A DNA stretch of 64,000 nt from Sulfuricella denitrificans (GTDB lineage: Bacteria > Pseudomonadota > Gammaproteobacteria > Burkholderiales > Sulfuricellaceae): assembly GCA_002632355.1 (NCBI GenBank), contig NSJJ01000003.1, positions 1 through 64,000 of the forward strand, in the 5' to 3' direction. Of the stretch, positions 7,560 through 17,077 are shown in pieces. The notes below the pieces were generated by a model. The model was not told where the DNA came from. It did no database searches and worked only from the letters and a program-made list of their open reading frames with translations. The position numbers were made by a program, and so were the translations under genes. Every line of letters begins with the position of its first letter. Position 1 is the first letter of the stretch.

Positions 7560-9977
7560 CTATTGCCACCCCTGGTTCAGAATAGCAGCCGAGTTGTCAT
7601 CCCCGGCGCTGGCGAACATTCCACCGATGTTGTCCCAATCATCCCATTCGGATAGTTCGGATAGTTCGGATAGTTCGGATAGTTCGGATAGTTCGGATAG
7701 TTCGGATAGTTCGGATAGTTCGGATAGTTCGGAAGGTTTTTCAGGGCTGGCGTTGGTGAAGGACGAATAAGGGCGAGTTCCAGAATTACTCTCCCATCTG
7801 TCCGAACCTTCCAGAATCCCCACGCCGTAATAGGTCATGGTGCCGGATTTTTCTTTTTTGAAGCCGCGCTCACCCATTTTGAGGCCGAACTTGGTGCCGC
7901 TGATGGGGTAGCCGCCGTTGTCCTCCACCCACTGCTTGTAGCTGTTGTAAAGGCTACTGGCCTTGGCGGTGGCGTGTGTGGTGACGATGCAGCATTCCTC
8001 CAACCACTTGCCGATCAAGTCCATTTCATTCTTGTATTCTTCGGTGGCTGCGAGCACTTCTTCCGGCGGGTTAAGTCCCTGGCGCTGCCATTCCAGGCAG
8101 CCCTGCACAGCCCAAGCCAGTATACCGGGGAGTTCGTTGCGCAGTTTTTCCGGTAGTGCGCTGTCTTTTTCCTCCGGGGGGATGGTGACGGTGAAGGGGA
8201 TCAGGCGGATGCGTCGCCAGATTGCGAAATCGTCCCCGCGTATGACAGGCTTATGGTTGGCAGCCAGCCAGATTTTGAAATTGGGCAGAAACTCGAAAAA
8301 TTCCGCAAACAGAAAGCGGGCGGAAATGGTGTCCTGGCCGGTAAGCTGTTTAATCATGGTCTCGGCAAAGCGGCGTCCTTCCTCGGTTTCTGATGTCGCC
8401 ACAAATCGCGCTCCGCGTAGTCTGGCGATGTCGTTGGAGGCGTTGCCGCTGCTTTGCTTGACCATGAGGGTTTCCGCCGGGCACTGCATGGCGTAGTCGC
8501 CCAACATTTCCTTGATGACGTTGAGCAGAGTGCTCTTGCCGTTCTGACCGCTGCCGTAGAGGAAGAACAGGCATTGCTCAGTGGTTTCCCCCGTGAAGCT
8601 GTAGCCGACGGCACGCTGGATGAAGTCTACCAGCGCCTGCTTTCCTCCCATGGTGCGCGCTATGAACCCCAAAAATATTGGGCATTTTGCGTTCGGGTCG
8701 TAGATGGTGAAGGCTAGTTTGGTAATCAGGTCTTCACGGCGAGGCTCGCGGAGCAGTCCGGTTCTGAGATTTACCACGCCGTTGCTGACGCCCAGCAGCC
8801 AGTTGTCGCGATCAAGCTCACTCTGGTGGATGGGTATGCCTGCCTCGGATTGCGCCAGCTCGATCATGGCCTTGAGGCGATTGATGTGCTGGGTTTTTCC
8901 GGCGTGGCTGGCTAGTTGTTTGGCTTTGTCGGTGTTGGCAGCTTCGGCGGCTTGCCTGGCTTCGCTATAAATCAGCGTTGCGGTGTCCTTCGAGCGGCGC
9001 ATGATCGCTCCGTCATCATCCATCAGCCAGCGACGGCTGTCCCATATCAGCCAGTTTTTGAATTCGGGGACGAAGCGAATATCCGACCCATGGTATCGCA
9101 CCAGGCGACGAGCATTTCCGGCGTCGGTCAGGTTTTCGATGCGCGTATCGTCATAGCTCCATGCACTATTGAGACACTTGAGCGCCTGCGCCTCGTCCAT
9201 TGGTGGCGTGCAGTTGGCCGCTGCCGTCAACACCAGTATTCGCGCTTCCTCAAATCCCATGCCTCGCGCTCGCAGGCTACCCGCATAGCGGAACAGCCCA
9301 TCATCGCGTTCGCCGTCTCCAAACCCGGCAATTGCCGTAGTGCGGTCGAATGTAATCAGTGTGCCAGTGCTGGCGACATTCTCCACCAGGTTCAGGCCGA
9401 GTTGGTCTGTCAGGGTAGCGACATCGTAGATAGGCAGTGCCGGGTTGTCTTGCAGGATGCGTGTCTGGAAAGCTTCGGCCTTTTGGTGCCAGTAGCCGGG
9501 CAGGCGCATCACGCGGGGCAGGTCTTTGACTTTGGGGTCGCTGTTGAATTTGACGGCCAGCGCAGCTTGTAAGGCAGTGAAACGATCCAGCGGGCAATCG
9601 GCAACCAGCCAATAAGCGTGGTAACGATCCGGGCTGGATTCGATCACGATATGGGGTGCCACCCCGCAGGCCAGCACCGGTTCCAGCGGTGCGCCATCCA
9701 AATCGACGAACAGGGCGCGAATGCCGATGACGTTTCCGGCCTTGCGGCCTTTACCGTCGCCCTGGTTGACCATGATAAACACGCCGGCACCTTGCGCGTT
9801 GAGGGCGGCCAGCGCCTTGCCATGCTGATCCAGCGTGCCGTGCAGGATGCGCGCCAGCGCTGGATTCTTGGCTTCGCTGTCGTCGAAGGTCTGGAAGCTG
9901 ACGGGTTGGTCTTTCGCCAGCAGGGCGAGGAAGCGTTGCGCCTGGGCAATGTCGGGTTGGAAGTTTTGAATATTCAT
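7560..9977 (-). CDS. P4-type primase-helicase (D5 family) with LSE repeat tail
   Basis: An 805-residue replication protein of phage satellites and integrative elements. Residues 1-190 resemble a RepB-like primase domain (VDLDGAPLEPV, HAYWLVADCP), followed by a linker and a D5/P4-type helicase domain with Walker A FLYGSGQNGKST (about 470-482) and ATSETEEGRRFAE behind it. It would synthesise primers and unwind the element's origin. The C terminus contains nine consecutive Leu-Ser-Glu triplets encoded by a 9-bp tandem repeat and then an acidic tail. The start ATG follows GGGGGAA. It lies ten bases after the AlpA gene and is the last gene of the int-hyp-alpA-primase run. Confidence 0.85.
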   Translation of the reverse strand: MNIQNFQPDIAQAQRFLALLAKDQPVSFQTFDDSEAKNPALARILHGTLDQHGKALAALNAQGAGVFIMVNQGDGKGRKAGNVIGIRALFVDLDGAPLEPVLACGVAPHIVIESSPDRYHAYWLVADCPLDRFTALQAALAVKFNSDPKVKDLPRVMRLPGYWHQKAEAFQTRILQDNPALPIYDVATLTDQLGLNLVENVASTGTLITFDRTTAIAGFGDGERDDGLFRYAGSLRARGMGFEEARILVLTAAANCTPPMDEAQALKCLNSAWSYDDTRIENLTDAGNARRLVRYHGSDIRFVPEFKNWLIWDSRRWLMDDDGAIMRRSKDTATLIYSEARQAAEAANTDKAKQLASHAGKTQHINRLKAMIELAQSEAGIPIHQSELDRDNWLLGVSNGVVNLRTGLLREPRREDLITKLAFTIYDPNAKCPIFLGFIARTMGGKQALVDFIQRAVGYSFTGETTEQCLFFLYGSGQNGKSTLLNVIKEMLGDYAMQCPAETLMVKQSSGNASNDIARLRGARFVATSETEEGRRFAETMIKQLTGQDTISARFLFAEFFEFLPNFKIWLAANHKPVIRGDDFAIWRRIRLIPFTVTIPPEEKDSALPEKLRNELPGILAWAVQGCLEWQRQGLNPPEEVLAATEEYKNEMDLIGKWLEECCIVTTHATAKASSLYNSYKQWVEDNGGYPISGTKFGLKMGERGFKKEKSGTMTYYGVGILEGSDRWESNSGTRPYSSFTNASPEKPSELSELSELSELSELSELSELSELSELSEWDDWDNIGGMFASAGDDNSAAILNQGWQ
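7647..7736 (-). repeat. 9-bp minisatellite within the primase gene
   Basis: TTCGGATAG is repeated nine times without error from 7647 to 7727, followed by one degenerate unit. The unit is a multiple of three, so copy-number change would lengthen or shorten the Leu-Ser-Glu tract without a frameshift. Confidence 0.95.
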
Positions 9978-9986
9978 CGTTCCCCC

Positions 9987-10205
9987 TTACGCTGCTGCAC
10001 GGCTGGCTTGTACGCGCTGTGCGAGCCAGTCTTCAATTTCCGATTCCAGCCAGCCGACAGCGCGGCCACCGAGGTTGACTGCCTTGGGGAAGGTGCCATC
10101 GGCAATGCGCTGATAGATGGTGGAACGGGATAGCCCGGTGCGGGCCTCAACTTGCTTGCGACGCAGAATTGCCAATGCTTTGTGTAATGTTCCAACCATA
10201 CCCAT
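9987..10205 (-). CDS. AlpA-family regulator / excisionase-like protein
   Basis: A 72-residue DNA-binding protein with a MerR-like winged helix: VEARTGLSRSTIYQRIADGTFP (helix-turn-helix at about 19-40), then KAVNLGGRAVGWLESEIEDWL, the pattern of AlpA/phage-type regulators. AlpA of prophage CP4-57 activates integrase expression and so promotes excision; here it probably controls excision or replication genes of this element. The start ATG is preceded by AGGAG. It lies between an unknown gene and the primase gene on the same strand. Confidence 0.85.
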   Translation of the reverse strand: MGMVGTLHKALAILRRKQVEARTGLSRSTIYQRIADGTFPKAVNLGGRAVGWLESEIEDWLAQRVQASRAAA

Positions 10206-10313
10206 GTACTCCTATTAAAGTTTGGGTGCTCCCCGGCCAATCCGGTAGGCATGGTTGCAAGATAATGATTTATAAAAACAATAGCGAAGAAACAGGGGTG
10301 GGTTCTGTTACAT

Positions 10314-10341
10314 CGAATCTTCCCGATTGCTGGAAGATTCG
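10314..10341 (-). terminator. Stem-loop after the 351-residue gene
   Basis: A perfect 10-bp stem (10314-10323 with 10332-10341) with an eight-base loop lies five bases beyond the stop codon. No T run follows, so it may act as an mRNA-stabilising hairpin or a weak terminator. Confidence 0.45.
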
Positions 10342-10345
10342 CGGA

Positions 10346-11401
10346 TTATTTTTCGCCTGAATCTTCCAGCGGTTTGGTTTTCGAGCTTCCGATAGCTTTG
10401 CGCACGTCGTCGTAAGAACAATCCAGATCTGGATCATCGAGCGCAACCATGGCCGCAATCGCCATGGCTTTCATGATGCCAACGGATAAATTGATGTGGT
10501 AGGTTTCTTTCAACAGGAAAGCAAGGCTGCGCAGATATTCGGTTTTGCGGGCACTCTTTTGGCTTGCTATTGCCGCAGCAGTAGCGCCAGTTTCCTGTGG
10601 TTCGTAATCTCGTGCTGCCTGCGCTACGGTTTCCAGCAAAGCCGGAAAGTACGGGGCATTTTGCCAGGCATAACCAACCGCTTGCCTCGTCCGTTCGCCT
10701 GGTTCTATCTGGGCGGCTTCCTGCTGTTTGCCTGCGTCAGGCAAAATAATAATGTTGATGGTGGGCGCTTCAGTAGCGCCAACATGGTTTTCCGGATTTT
10801 CATTGCGTGACGGCAAACCAAGCACAACCGGGCGCTGCGCTTGCCACATAACGCGATCATTGGGGCTTTCGGTATTATCGGTGCGCTCCAGCAGGGTGGG
10901 TATGTGGAAGAATTCCCATGGGTAATTCAGCCCGATTGTCATGCTTTCATTTAACAGCACTGCCAGCTTGTCGGCAGTTTCGGCAATTTCATCTCTAACT
11001 TTTTTAGCTTGCTTCAGACGTTCCCGATTATGTTGGTAATCCTTGCAGGCCGCCCAGGCAGAGTAAAGGAAGCGCTCCCATTGGTGGTCTTCCAGTTCCT
11101 TGGTTAAATGGGCGTAGGCACCCTTCATGTTGAGGTCTTGTGCGAAGCGCTGCATACAGGCCACCCGATCCTTCAGGTAGGCATAGCTTTCCTTGATTTC
11201 CATGCACTCTTCGCGTAATGCGCTGGTGTCATCACCTGCTGCTGCGAGTTCTGCGATACGCTGCTCGATTTCGTATAGCTCCCTGGCCTTACTGTCGCGT
11301 AAAGAGAGAAACCCGGGAGAGCCGTTAGCGCCTTCCATGAACTCGGTTACATAATCACGAACAGCAGAGGGAACATAGGCGGGGATTTTGAGTGCATTCA
11401 T
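10346..11401 (-). CDS. Hypothetical protein of the mobile element
   Basis: A 351-residue soluble protein. The first 160 residues are rich in charged helices likely to form coiled coils (ELYEIEQRIAELAAAGDD, ERLKQAKKVRDEIAETADKL). A low-complexity linker follows near 200-240, and the C-terminal 90 residues are again helical. I recognise no enzyme motif. Its start lies one base after the integrase stop, so the two are translated from one transcript. Genes of this type between integrase and alpA are commonly element-specific and of unknown role. Confidence 0.65.
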   Translation of the reverse strand: MNALKIPAYVPSAVRDYVTEFMEGANGSPGFLSLRDSKARELYEIEQRIAELAAAGDDTSALREECMEIKESYAYLKDRVACMQRFAQDLNMKGAYAHLTKELEDHQWERFLYSAWAACKDYQHNRERLKQAKKVRDEIAETADKLAVLLNESMTIGLNYPWEFFHIPTLLERTDNTESPNDRVMWQAQRPVVLGLPSRNENPENHVGATEAPTINIIILPDAGKQQEAAQIEPGERTRQAVGYAWQNAPYFPALLETVAQAARDYEPQETGATAAAIASQKSARKTEYLRSLAFLLKETYHINLSVGIMKAMAIAAMVALDDPDLDCSYDDVRKAIGSSKTKPLEDSGEK

Positions 11402-11402
11402 T

Positions 11403-12734
11403 TCAGGCCATCCGTTGTAGCTGCACGATATTGTCGCCTGTCACCAATTCCTCGATTCTGCTTGCCCAGGCTTTCAGCGCAGCTTCCCGCTGCGGCTCAT
11501 AACTGTTGTGATTGTAATGGCCCAGCACCCCCGGCAGGACGTGATTGGCTATCTTGTGCCCGATGAACGGCTCGAATCCCAGATCGGGCAGGCGAGTAAT
11601 CAGGGTACGGCGGAAGTCATGCACATGGCAGCGGGTGACGTTGGGCAGCGCGCCCTTGTTGAACAGGGTCAGCAGGGCATTGTTCACGGAGCGCCCAAAG
11701 ACGGCCTGGCCGGGCTTCAGGGGCGAGGGAAAAACATGACGCGACTTGCCGCTGAGCGGTTTCACTCCTTCCAGTATGGCGATGGCCTGCGGGGCGAGGT
11801 GGACCAGATGGGCGCGCTCTTTCTTGGTTCGGGCGGCGGGAATTTTCCATAACCCGGCTTTCAGGTCGAATTCCGCCCATTCGGCATCGGTCACTTCGCG
11901 TTCGCGCTGGCCGGTCAGGATCAATATTTTCATGGCGGCGACGGTAATGGGATCAGATTTGCAGCGTGCCGGGTCATCCAGTGCGCGCCAGATTACCGCC
12001 AGTTCATCGAGGCGTAGCGTGACATCACGCTTATTCGGCTTGGCATCGAAATCCTTGCGGGTGAGCTTTTCAATGCAGGATGTTTCTATCCATTCCCGCG
12101 ACTCAGCAAACCGCCATAAGCGCTTTGCCTGCGTGAGCACTTCGCCGGTCAACTGCTTGGCGGTTTGCCCTTCACGCTGCCCATCTGAAATTTTATCCAG
12201 CGCCGCGATAACACCCTTGCGGGTGACATCACGAATTTTCGTGTCGCCGATATGGGCAGCCAGCCTTTCCAAACGGTAACGGATAGCAGGCGCACTTTTC
12301 TTTCCATCCATATGCCGTGCCATGAAGGTTTCAATGGCCTGGCTCACGGTAGGCTGGGCAGCCTCGGCTTCCTCTTCGGCCTTGATAACGGCCTCCGTTG
12401 CCCGCTCCTGTGCCAGCAGATTTTCCCACTCCGCCACCGGATCATGCCCACCACGCCGTGCGACCTTCCAGCTGCCCGCAATCGCCCGCGCCTGTGTAAG
12501 CGAGAGGCGGCCATAGCGCAGCCATTCCGTTATACTTTCTCCAGGCGCGCCCCCTTGGTCGTACACCCCAAGGGTGTACTTGGTGCGCGACCCGTTGAAA
12601 ATATACTCAATCAACCAGGTTTTCGTGCCATGCGGTCGCACCCGAAGAAACAGCCCATCTCCATCCCCCAGCAGCCGGTCACGGCTCTTGTCGGGTTTCG
12701 CGGTTTCGCAAGTTACAGCAGCCAGCTTTCCCAT
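11403..12734 (-). CDS. Tyrosine-type site-specific integrase (P4 family)
   Basis: A 443-residue recombinase. The N-terminal arm-binding domain (DGDGLFLRVRPHGTKTWLIEY, about 24-45) is the DUF4102 type of P4-like integrases. The catalytic domain carries Arg in TGQREREVTDAEW (about 273), HDFRR (about 370) and the nucleophilic Tyr in GHYNHN (about 406). It integrates and excises the element by strand exchange between attP and attB. It is the rightmost gene of the element, transcribed leftward, so one att site is expected between 12,735 and 12,877, beside the EVE gene. No tRNA lies at this edge, so the target is unusual or the tRNA is at the other end, outside the window. Confidence 0.92.
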   Translation of the reverse strand: MGKLAAVTCETAKPDKSRDRLLGDGDGLFLRVRPHGTKTWLIEYIFNGSRTKYTLGVYDQGGAPGESITEWLRYGRLSLTQARAIAGSWKVARRGGHDPVAEWENLLAQERATEAVIKAEEEAEAAQPTVSQAIETFMARHMDGKKSAPAIRYRLERLAAHIGDTKIRDVTRKGVIAALDKISDGQREGQTAKQLTGEVLTQAKRLWRFAESREWIETSCIEKLTRKDFDAKPNKRDVTLRLDELAVIWRALDDPARCKSDPITVAAMKILILTGQREREVTDAEWAEFDLKAGLWKIPAARTKKERAHLVHLAPQAIAILEGVKPLSGKSRHVFPSPLKPGQAVFGRSVNNALLTLFNKGALPNVTRCHVHDFRRTLITRLPDLGFEPFIGHKIANHVLPGVLGHYNHNSYEPQREAALKAWASRIEELVTGDNIVQLQRMA

Positions 12735-12877
12735 GGCGGTCTCCTTGGGTGTGGAATTGGGTGGGACTCTGGGTGGGATTATAACGGTTCTGCTCGGACG
12801 TTACAAGAATATAGATATGTAAAATACTGTTATTTTACAATGATTAAATGGCAATACAGGATAGTGAAGGAAGTTAA

Positions 12878-13333
12878 ATGCGTTACTGGCTCATGAAATC
12901 CGAACCTTCCGATGTCAGCGTGGATGATCTCGCTGCCATGCCCGACCAGACCGTGGCGTGGTATGGCATACGTAACTATCAGGCACGCAATTTCATGCGT
13001 GACCAGATGAAAGTCGGCGACCAGGTTTTTTTCTATCACTCGAGCTGCGATGAGCCCGGCATTGTCGGGCTGGCAGCGGTCAGCAAGCTGGCCTATCCAG
13101 ACCAGACCCAGTTCGATCCCGAAAATAAATACTTCGATCCCAAGGCAACGCCGGAAAATCCGCGCTGGATGAATGTGGATGTCAGGCTGGCAAAAAAAAT
13201 CCGGCTGGTCAGCATCAAGGAACTGCGTAGCCATCCGGAGCTTGAGCATATGCGCATTCTGCAAAAAGGAAACCGGCTTTCGATCACGCCGGTCGACCCC
13301 AGGGAATGGGAGTTTATTCTGGGACTGCTATAA
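12878..13333 (+). CDS. EVE domain protein
   Basis: A 151-residue single-domain EVE protein (MRYWLMKSEPSDVSVDDL, then VAWYGIRNYQARNFMR and DQVFFYHSSC), like human THYN1. EVE domains share the PUA-like fold and are thought to bind modified nucleotides in DNA or RNA; the aromatic residues of the pocket are present. Length is typical. The start ATG follows GAAGGAAG. It is the first core gene right of the mobile element, and ends convergently six bases from ftsY. Confidence 0.9.
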   Translation: MRYWLMKSEPSDVSVDDLAAMPDQTVAWYGIRNYQARNFMRDQMKVGDQVFFYHSSCDEPGIVGLAAVSKLAYPDQTQFDPENKYFDPKATPENPRWMNVDVRLAKKIRLVSIKELRSHPELEHMRILQKGNRLSITPVDPREWEFILGLL

Positions 13334-13338
13334 GCAGT

Positions 13339-14304
13339 TTATTCGAACAGGGCCGAAACGAAGTCCTGCGCTTCGAAGGGGCGAAGATCATCGAGCTGCT
13401 CGCCGACCCCGATAAAGCGAATCGGGATTGGCCGGGACCGGGCGATGGCTGCGATGATGCCGCCCTTGGCCGTGCCATCGAGCTTGGTGAGTGCCAGACC
13501 GCTTACCTGTAGCGCATCATCGAAGGCTTTTACCTGCGCCAGGCCGTTCTGACCGGTATTTGCGTCAAGCACCAGCAGTACTTCATGCGGGCCGCTGGGT
13601 TCGGCCTTGGCGATGACACGCTTGACCTTCTTGATTTCTTCCATCAGGTGCAGCTGCGTGGGCAGGCGTCCGGCTGTGTCCGCCAGCACCACATCGATAC
13701 CGCGTGCCTTGGCGGCCTGGATGGCGTCGAAAATCACGGCGGCCGAGTCGCCGCTTTCCTGAGCAATCACCGTGACATTATTGCGCTCGCCCCAGATCAT
13801 CAATTGTTCCCGGGCGGCTGCACGAAATGTGTCTCCTGCAGCCAGCAACACGGTTTTCCCCTGGGACTGGAAATATTTGGCCAGCTTGCCGATGGTGGTG
13901 GTTTTTCCCGCTCCGTTTACCCCCGCCAGCATGATGATGAAGGGGCGATGTCCTGAAATATCCAACGGCGCTTCCAGTGGCTGAAGCAGTGCCAGCAGTG
14001 ACTGTTGCAAGGCGTCTTTCAACTGTCCGGCCTCAAGCATGCCCTCGCGCCTGACACGGGCACGGAGGTCGTCGAGCAGGTATTGCGTAGCGGTAACGCC
14101 CACATCCGAGGTCAGAAGAATGGTTTCCAGCTCTTCATACAAATCTTCGTCAATCTTGCCGCCGCCACCAAGCAGATTCGCCACCTTGCGCCCGAACTGC
14201 TCGCGGGTACGCGACAAGCCCTGCTTCAGCCGTGCCGCCCAGCCTTCAGGCTTGCTTTCTGTTTCAACCGCGGGTGCTTCGGATTTTTTGAAGAAACTAA
14301 ACAT
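13339..14304 (-). CDS. ftsY: Signal recognition particle receptor FtsY
   Basis: A 321-residue SRP receptor GTPase. It delivers ribosome-SRP complexes to the Sec translocon at the inner membrane. The NG domain is clear: GVNGAGKTTTIGKLAKYF (G1), DTAGRLPTQ (G3), TKLDGTAKGG (G4) and a final GVGEQLDDLRPF. The acidic A domain is very short (about 20 residues), as in many betaproteobacteria. It is divergent from the M16 protease genes, with promoter elements between them. Confidence 0.97.
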   Translation of the reverse strand: MFSFFKKSEAPAVETESKPEGWAARLKQGLSRTREQFGRKVANLLGGGGKIDEDLYEELETILLTSDVGVTATQYLLDDLRARVRREGMLEAGQLKDALQQSLLALLQPLEAPLDISGHRPFIIMLAGVNGAGKTTTIGKLAKYFQSQGKTVLLAAGDTFRAAAREQLMIWGERNNVTVIAQESGDSAAVIFDAIQAAKARGIDVVLADTAGRLPTQLHLMEEIKKVKRVIAKAEPSGPHEVLLVLDANTGQNGLAQVKAFDDALQVSGLALTKLDGTAKGGIIAAIARSRPIPIRFIGVGEQLDDLRPFEAQDFVSALFE

Positions 14305-14327
14305 GGTGGTTTCGGGTCAGTGAGATA

Positions 14328-14354
14328 TTGCAGTGAGTGGGGATCGCTTATAAT
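14328..14354 (+). promoter_or_regulatory. Probable promoter of the M16 protease operon
   Basis: A perfect TATAAT (14349-14354) lies 46 bases before the GTG start at 14401, with TTGCAG (14328-14333) 15 bases upstream. The spacing is short, so the -35 assignment is weak. On the other strand TATAAG overlaps it (14347-14352) and may serve ftsY. Confidence 0.45.
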
Positions 14355-14400
14355 CCACCCCATTTTATCCCGAATAGACCACTAAAAGGTAGGAGGTTGC

Positions 14401-15765
14401 GTGCTGACAAAAGCGTTACTGGGACTGACCCTGCTCGGGCTGAGCTGGGGCGTGGCAGCCAACCCTTATGAGCATCTTCTGGCCAATGGCATGAAGGTGA
14501 TTGTCAAGGAAGACTGGCGTGCGCCGGTGGTCGTGTCCCAAATTTGGTACCGGGCAGGCAGCATGGACGAACAGAACGGTACGACCGGGGTGGCGCATGT
14601 GCTTGAGCATATGATGTTCAAGGGGACACGCAAGGTCCCGGCCGGCCAGTTTTCGAAAATCATCGCTGAAGCAGGCGGGCGCGAGAATGCCTTCACTAAT
14701 CACGATTACACGGCGTATTTCCAGCAACTGAAATCTGACAAACTGCCTCTGGCATTCAAGCTTGAAGCAGACCGCATGGAGAATCTGGTGCTGACAGAAC
14801 AGGAGTTCGCCAAGGAAATCCAGGTCGTGATGGAAGAACGCCGCATGCGCACCGAGGACAAGCCGCAGGCCCTGGTTTATGAGCAGCTCAATGCAGTTGC
14901 TTTTAACGCGCATCCTTATCATCACCCTGTCATCGGCTGGATGGACGATCTGGAAAACATGCGAGTCGAGGATGCCCGAACCTGGTACCAGCGCTGGTAT
15001 GCGCCCAATAATGCCACCCTGGTCGTGGTCGGTGATGTCCGGCACGAAGATGTGTACAAGTTGGCACAAAAATACTTCGGGCCACTCAAGGCGCATCCGC
15101 TGCCTATTCGCAAGCCGCAGCAGGAGCCGCCACAACGCGGCATCAAGCATGTTCTGATAAAGGCGCAAGCCAAGCTTCCATACCTCGCGATGGCCTATCG
15201 AGTGCCTGCGATCCGGAATGCCGGCAATGACAGTGATCCCTATGCGCTGGAGATCCTTTCGGGTGTGCTTGATGGCCATGCCGCTGCTCGCCTGAACCAG
15301 GCGCTGGTGCGTGAAAGCCGCTTGGCAACTGAAGTCGGCGCAGGCTATGGCGCTATTTCAAGGGGGCCGGGTTTGTTTCTGATTGAAGCCATGCCGAGTG
15401 AAGGAAAAACCGTACTCGAACTGGAACAAGGTATTCGCCATGAAATCAACCGTGTGCAGCGCGACGGCATCAGTGAGGAAGAGTTGCAGCGAGTCAAGGC
15501 CCAGGTCGTCGCCGCACAGGTTTATCAGCGTGATTCGATGTTCTATCAGGCGATGCTGATCGGCCAGATGGAAAGTGCAGGCCTTTCCTGGCGTGATGAA
15601 AAGACCATGCTGGAGCGACTCAATTCAGTCACTGCCGAACAGGTTCAGGCCGTGGCGCAAAAATACCTGCAGGATGATGGACTCACGCTCGCCACGCTCG
15701 ATCCACAGCCGATGGAAACAAAACGTCCTGCCCAGAAAATGACAGGAGATCGTCATGCGCACTAG
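14401..15765 (+). CDS. M16 family zinc protease, catalytic subunit
   Basis: A 454-residue insulinase/pitrilysin-type peptidase with a signal peptide (about 1-20). The inverted zinc motif HVLEHMMFKG (HxxEH, about 66-75) and the distal Glu region (KEIQVVMEERRMR) are intact, so it should be an active periplasmic metallopeptidase. The GTG start follows TAGGAGG. It overlaps the next gene, a second M16 protein without the zinc motif, by 11 bases; the two probably form a heterodimer as in other split M16B pairs. Substrate unknown. Confidence 0.9.
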   Translation: MLTKALLGLTLLGLSWGVAANPYEHLLANGMKVIVKEDWRAPVVVSQIWYRAGSMDEQNGTTGVAHVLEHMMFKGTRKVPAGQFSKIIAEAGGRENAFTNHDYTAYFQQLKSDKLPLAFKLEADRMENLVLTEQEFAKEIQVVMEERRMRTEDKPQALVYEQLNAVAFNAHPYHHPVIGWMDDLENMRVEDARTWYQRWYAPNNATLVVVGDVRHEDVYKLAQKYFGPLKAHPLPIRKPQQEPPQRGIKHVLIKAQAKLPYLAMAYRVPAIRNAGNDSDPYALEILSGVLDGHAAARLNQALVRESRLATEVGAGYGAISRGPGLFLIEAMPSEGKTVLELEQGIRHEINRVQRDGISEEELQRVKAQVVAAQVYQRDSMFYQAMLIGQMESAGLSWRDEKTMLERLNSVTAEQVQAVAQKYLQDDGLTLATLDPQPMETKRPAQKMTGDRHAH

Positions 15766-17077
15766 ATTGATCAACACCTTGTTCGGCATTCTGACGCTTT
15801 TCGCGACGGGAGCCGTTGAAGCCGCCCTGCCCATCCAGCACTGGCAAACGGCAAATGGAGCACAGGTGTATTTTGTAGAAAGCCGGGGGCTGCCGCTGGT
15901 GGATGTCAGCGTTGAATTCGATGCGGGTGCGCGCCGCGACTCTCCGGCCAGATCTGGGCTGGCCAGCCTGACCGCGCAAACCCTGGTCCTGGGCGCTGGC
16001 GGGTTGCCGGAAGAAGCCATTTCTCGCCGCCTCGCTGACGTGGGCGCGCAACTTGCCGCGACTTTTGAGCCGGATCGTGCCGGGATGACATTACGCACAC
16101 TGAGCAGTGATCACGAACGCATACAGTCACTGGAGATGATGGCCAAGGTGCTGCAGCATCCGGATTTCCCCGCTGCGGCCATTGAGCGCGAAAAAGCCCG
16201 CATTGTCGCCGGGTTGAAAGAAGAAGGAACCCAGCCCGGACCCATCGGGGAAAAAGCTTTTTACGCCGCTCTTTATGGCGATCATCCCTATGGACTGCCG
16301 GGTGCGGGTCAAATCGAAACGGTGAGCGCGTTGCAACGGCAGGATGTCGTTGAGTTTTACCAGCGCCACTATGTTGCCGATTCGGCGGTGATTTCTCTGG
16401 TGGGCGACGTCGGTCGCTCACAGGCCGAAGCCATCGCAGAGCAGCTTTCAGCTGGCCTGCCGCGCAACTCTGTCGCCTTGCCTGAACTGCCGGAAATTGC
16501 GCCGCTGGCACAGGCTGATATCCGTCGCATCCCCCATCCGGCCACCCAGAGCCATATCCTGCTTGGCATGCCGGGCATGAGTCGCACAGACCCGGACTAT
16601 TTTGCGCTTTATCTTGGCAACTATATTCTGGGCGGTGGAGGATTTGCCTCTCGGCTAACTGAAGAAGTGCGCGAGAAGCGCGGCCTGGCGTACAGCGTAT
16701 ACAGCTATTTCCTGCCACTGGCCCAGCCCGGCCCATTTCAGATCGGCCTGCAAACCCGGCAGGAACAATCACAGCAGGCGCTGGATGTCGTTCGTGCCAC
16801 GCTCAGCCGGTTTGTGACAGAAGGGCCGAGCCAGGATGAATTGCGGCGCGCCAAGCTGAATATCGGCGGCGGCTTTCCGCTACGCATTGACAGCAACAAG
16901 AAGATCCTCGGATATCTGGCCCTGATCGGCTTCTATCACCTGCCGCTGAATTATCTCGACGCGTTTTCTGACAAGATCGAAAAAGTCACGCTGGCCGAGA
17001 TCAAAAGCGCTTTCAAACGCCGCATCAACCCGGAAAGAATGGTGACGGTGATTGTGGGGGGGAATGGCGAAAAGTAA
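15755..17077 (+). CDS. M16 family protein, non-catalytic partner
   Basis: A 440-residue M16 protein with a signal peptide (about 1-25). In the position of HxxEH it has GLASLTAQTL, so it lacks the zinc ligands. It keeps the C-domain Arg/Tyr motif EVREKRGLAYSVYSYF (about 301-316), which in M16B partners binds the substrate carboxyl terminus. It therefore most likely pairs with the active protease encoded just upstream. The short 11-base overlap suggests translational coupling. It overlaps the start of rsmD by 14 bases. Confidence 0.9.
   Translation: MRTRLINTLFGILTLFATGAVEAALPIQHWQTANGAQVYFVESRGLPLVDVSVEFDAGARRDSPARSGLASLTAQTLVLGAGGLPEEAISRRLADVGAQLAATFEPDRAGMTLRTLSSDHERIQSLEMMAKVLQHPDFPAAAIEREKARIVAGLKEEGTQPGPIGEKAFYAALYGDHPYGLPGAGQIETVSALQRQDVVEFYQRHYVADSAVISLVGDVGRSQAEAIAEQLSAGLPRNSVALPELPEIAPLAQADIRRIPHPATQSHILLGMPGMSRTDPDYFALYLGNYILGGGGFASRLTEEVREKRGLAYSVYSYFLPLAQPGPFQIGLQTRQEQSQQALDVVRATLSRFVTEGPSQDELRRAKLNIGGGFPLRIDSNKKILGYLALIGFYHLPLNYLDAFSDKIEKVTLAEIKSAFKRRINPERMVTVIVGGNGEK

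Noticed and set aside
7647-7736. CRISPR-like array
   Set aside because: The units are 9 bases with no spacers and lie in frame in the primase gene; it is a coding minisatellite.
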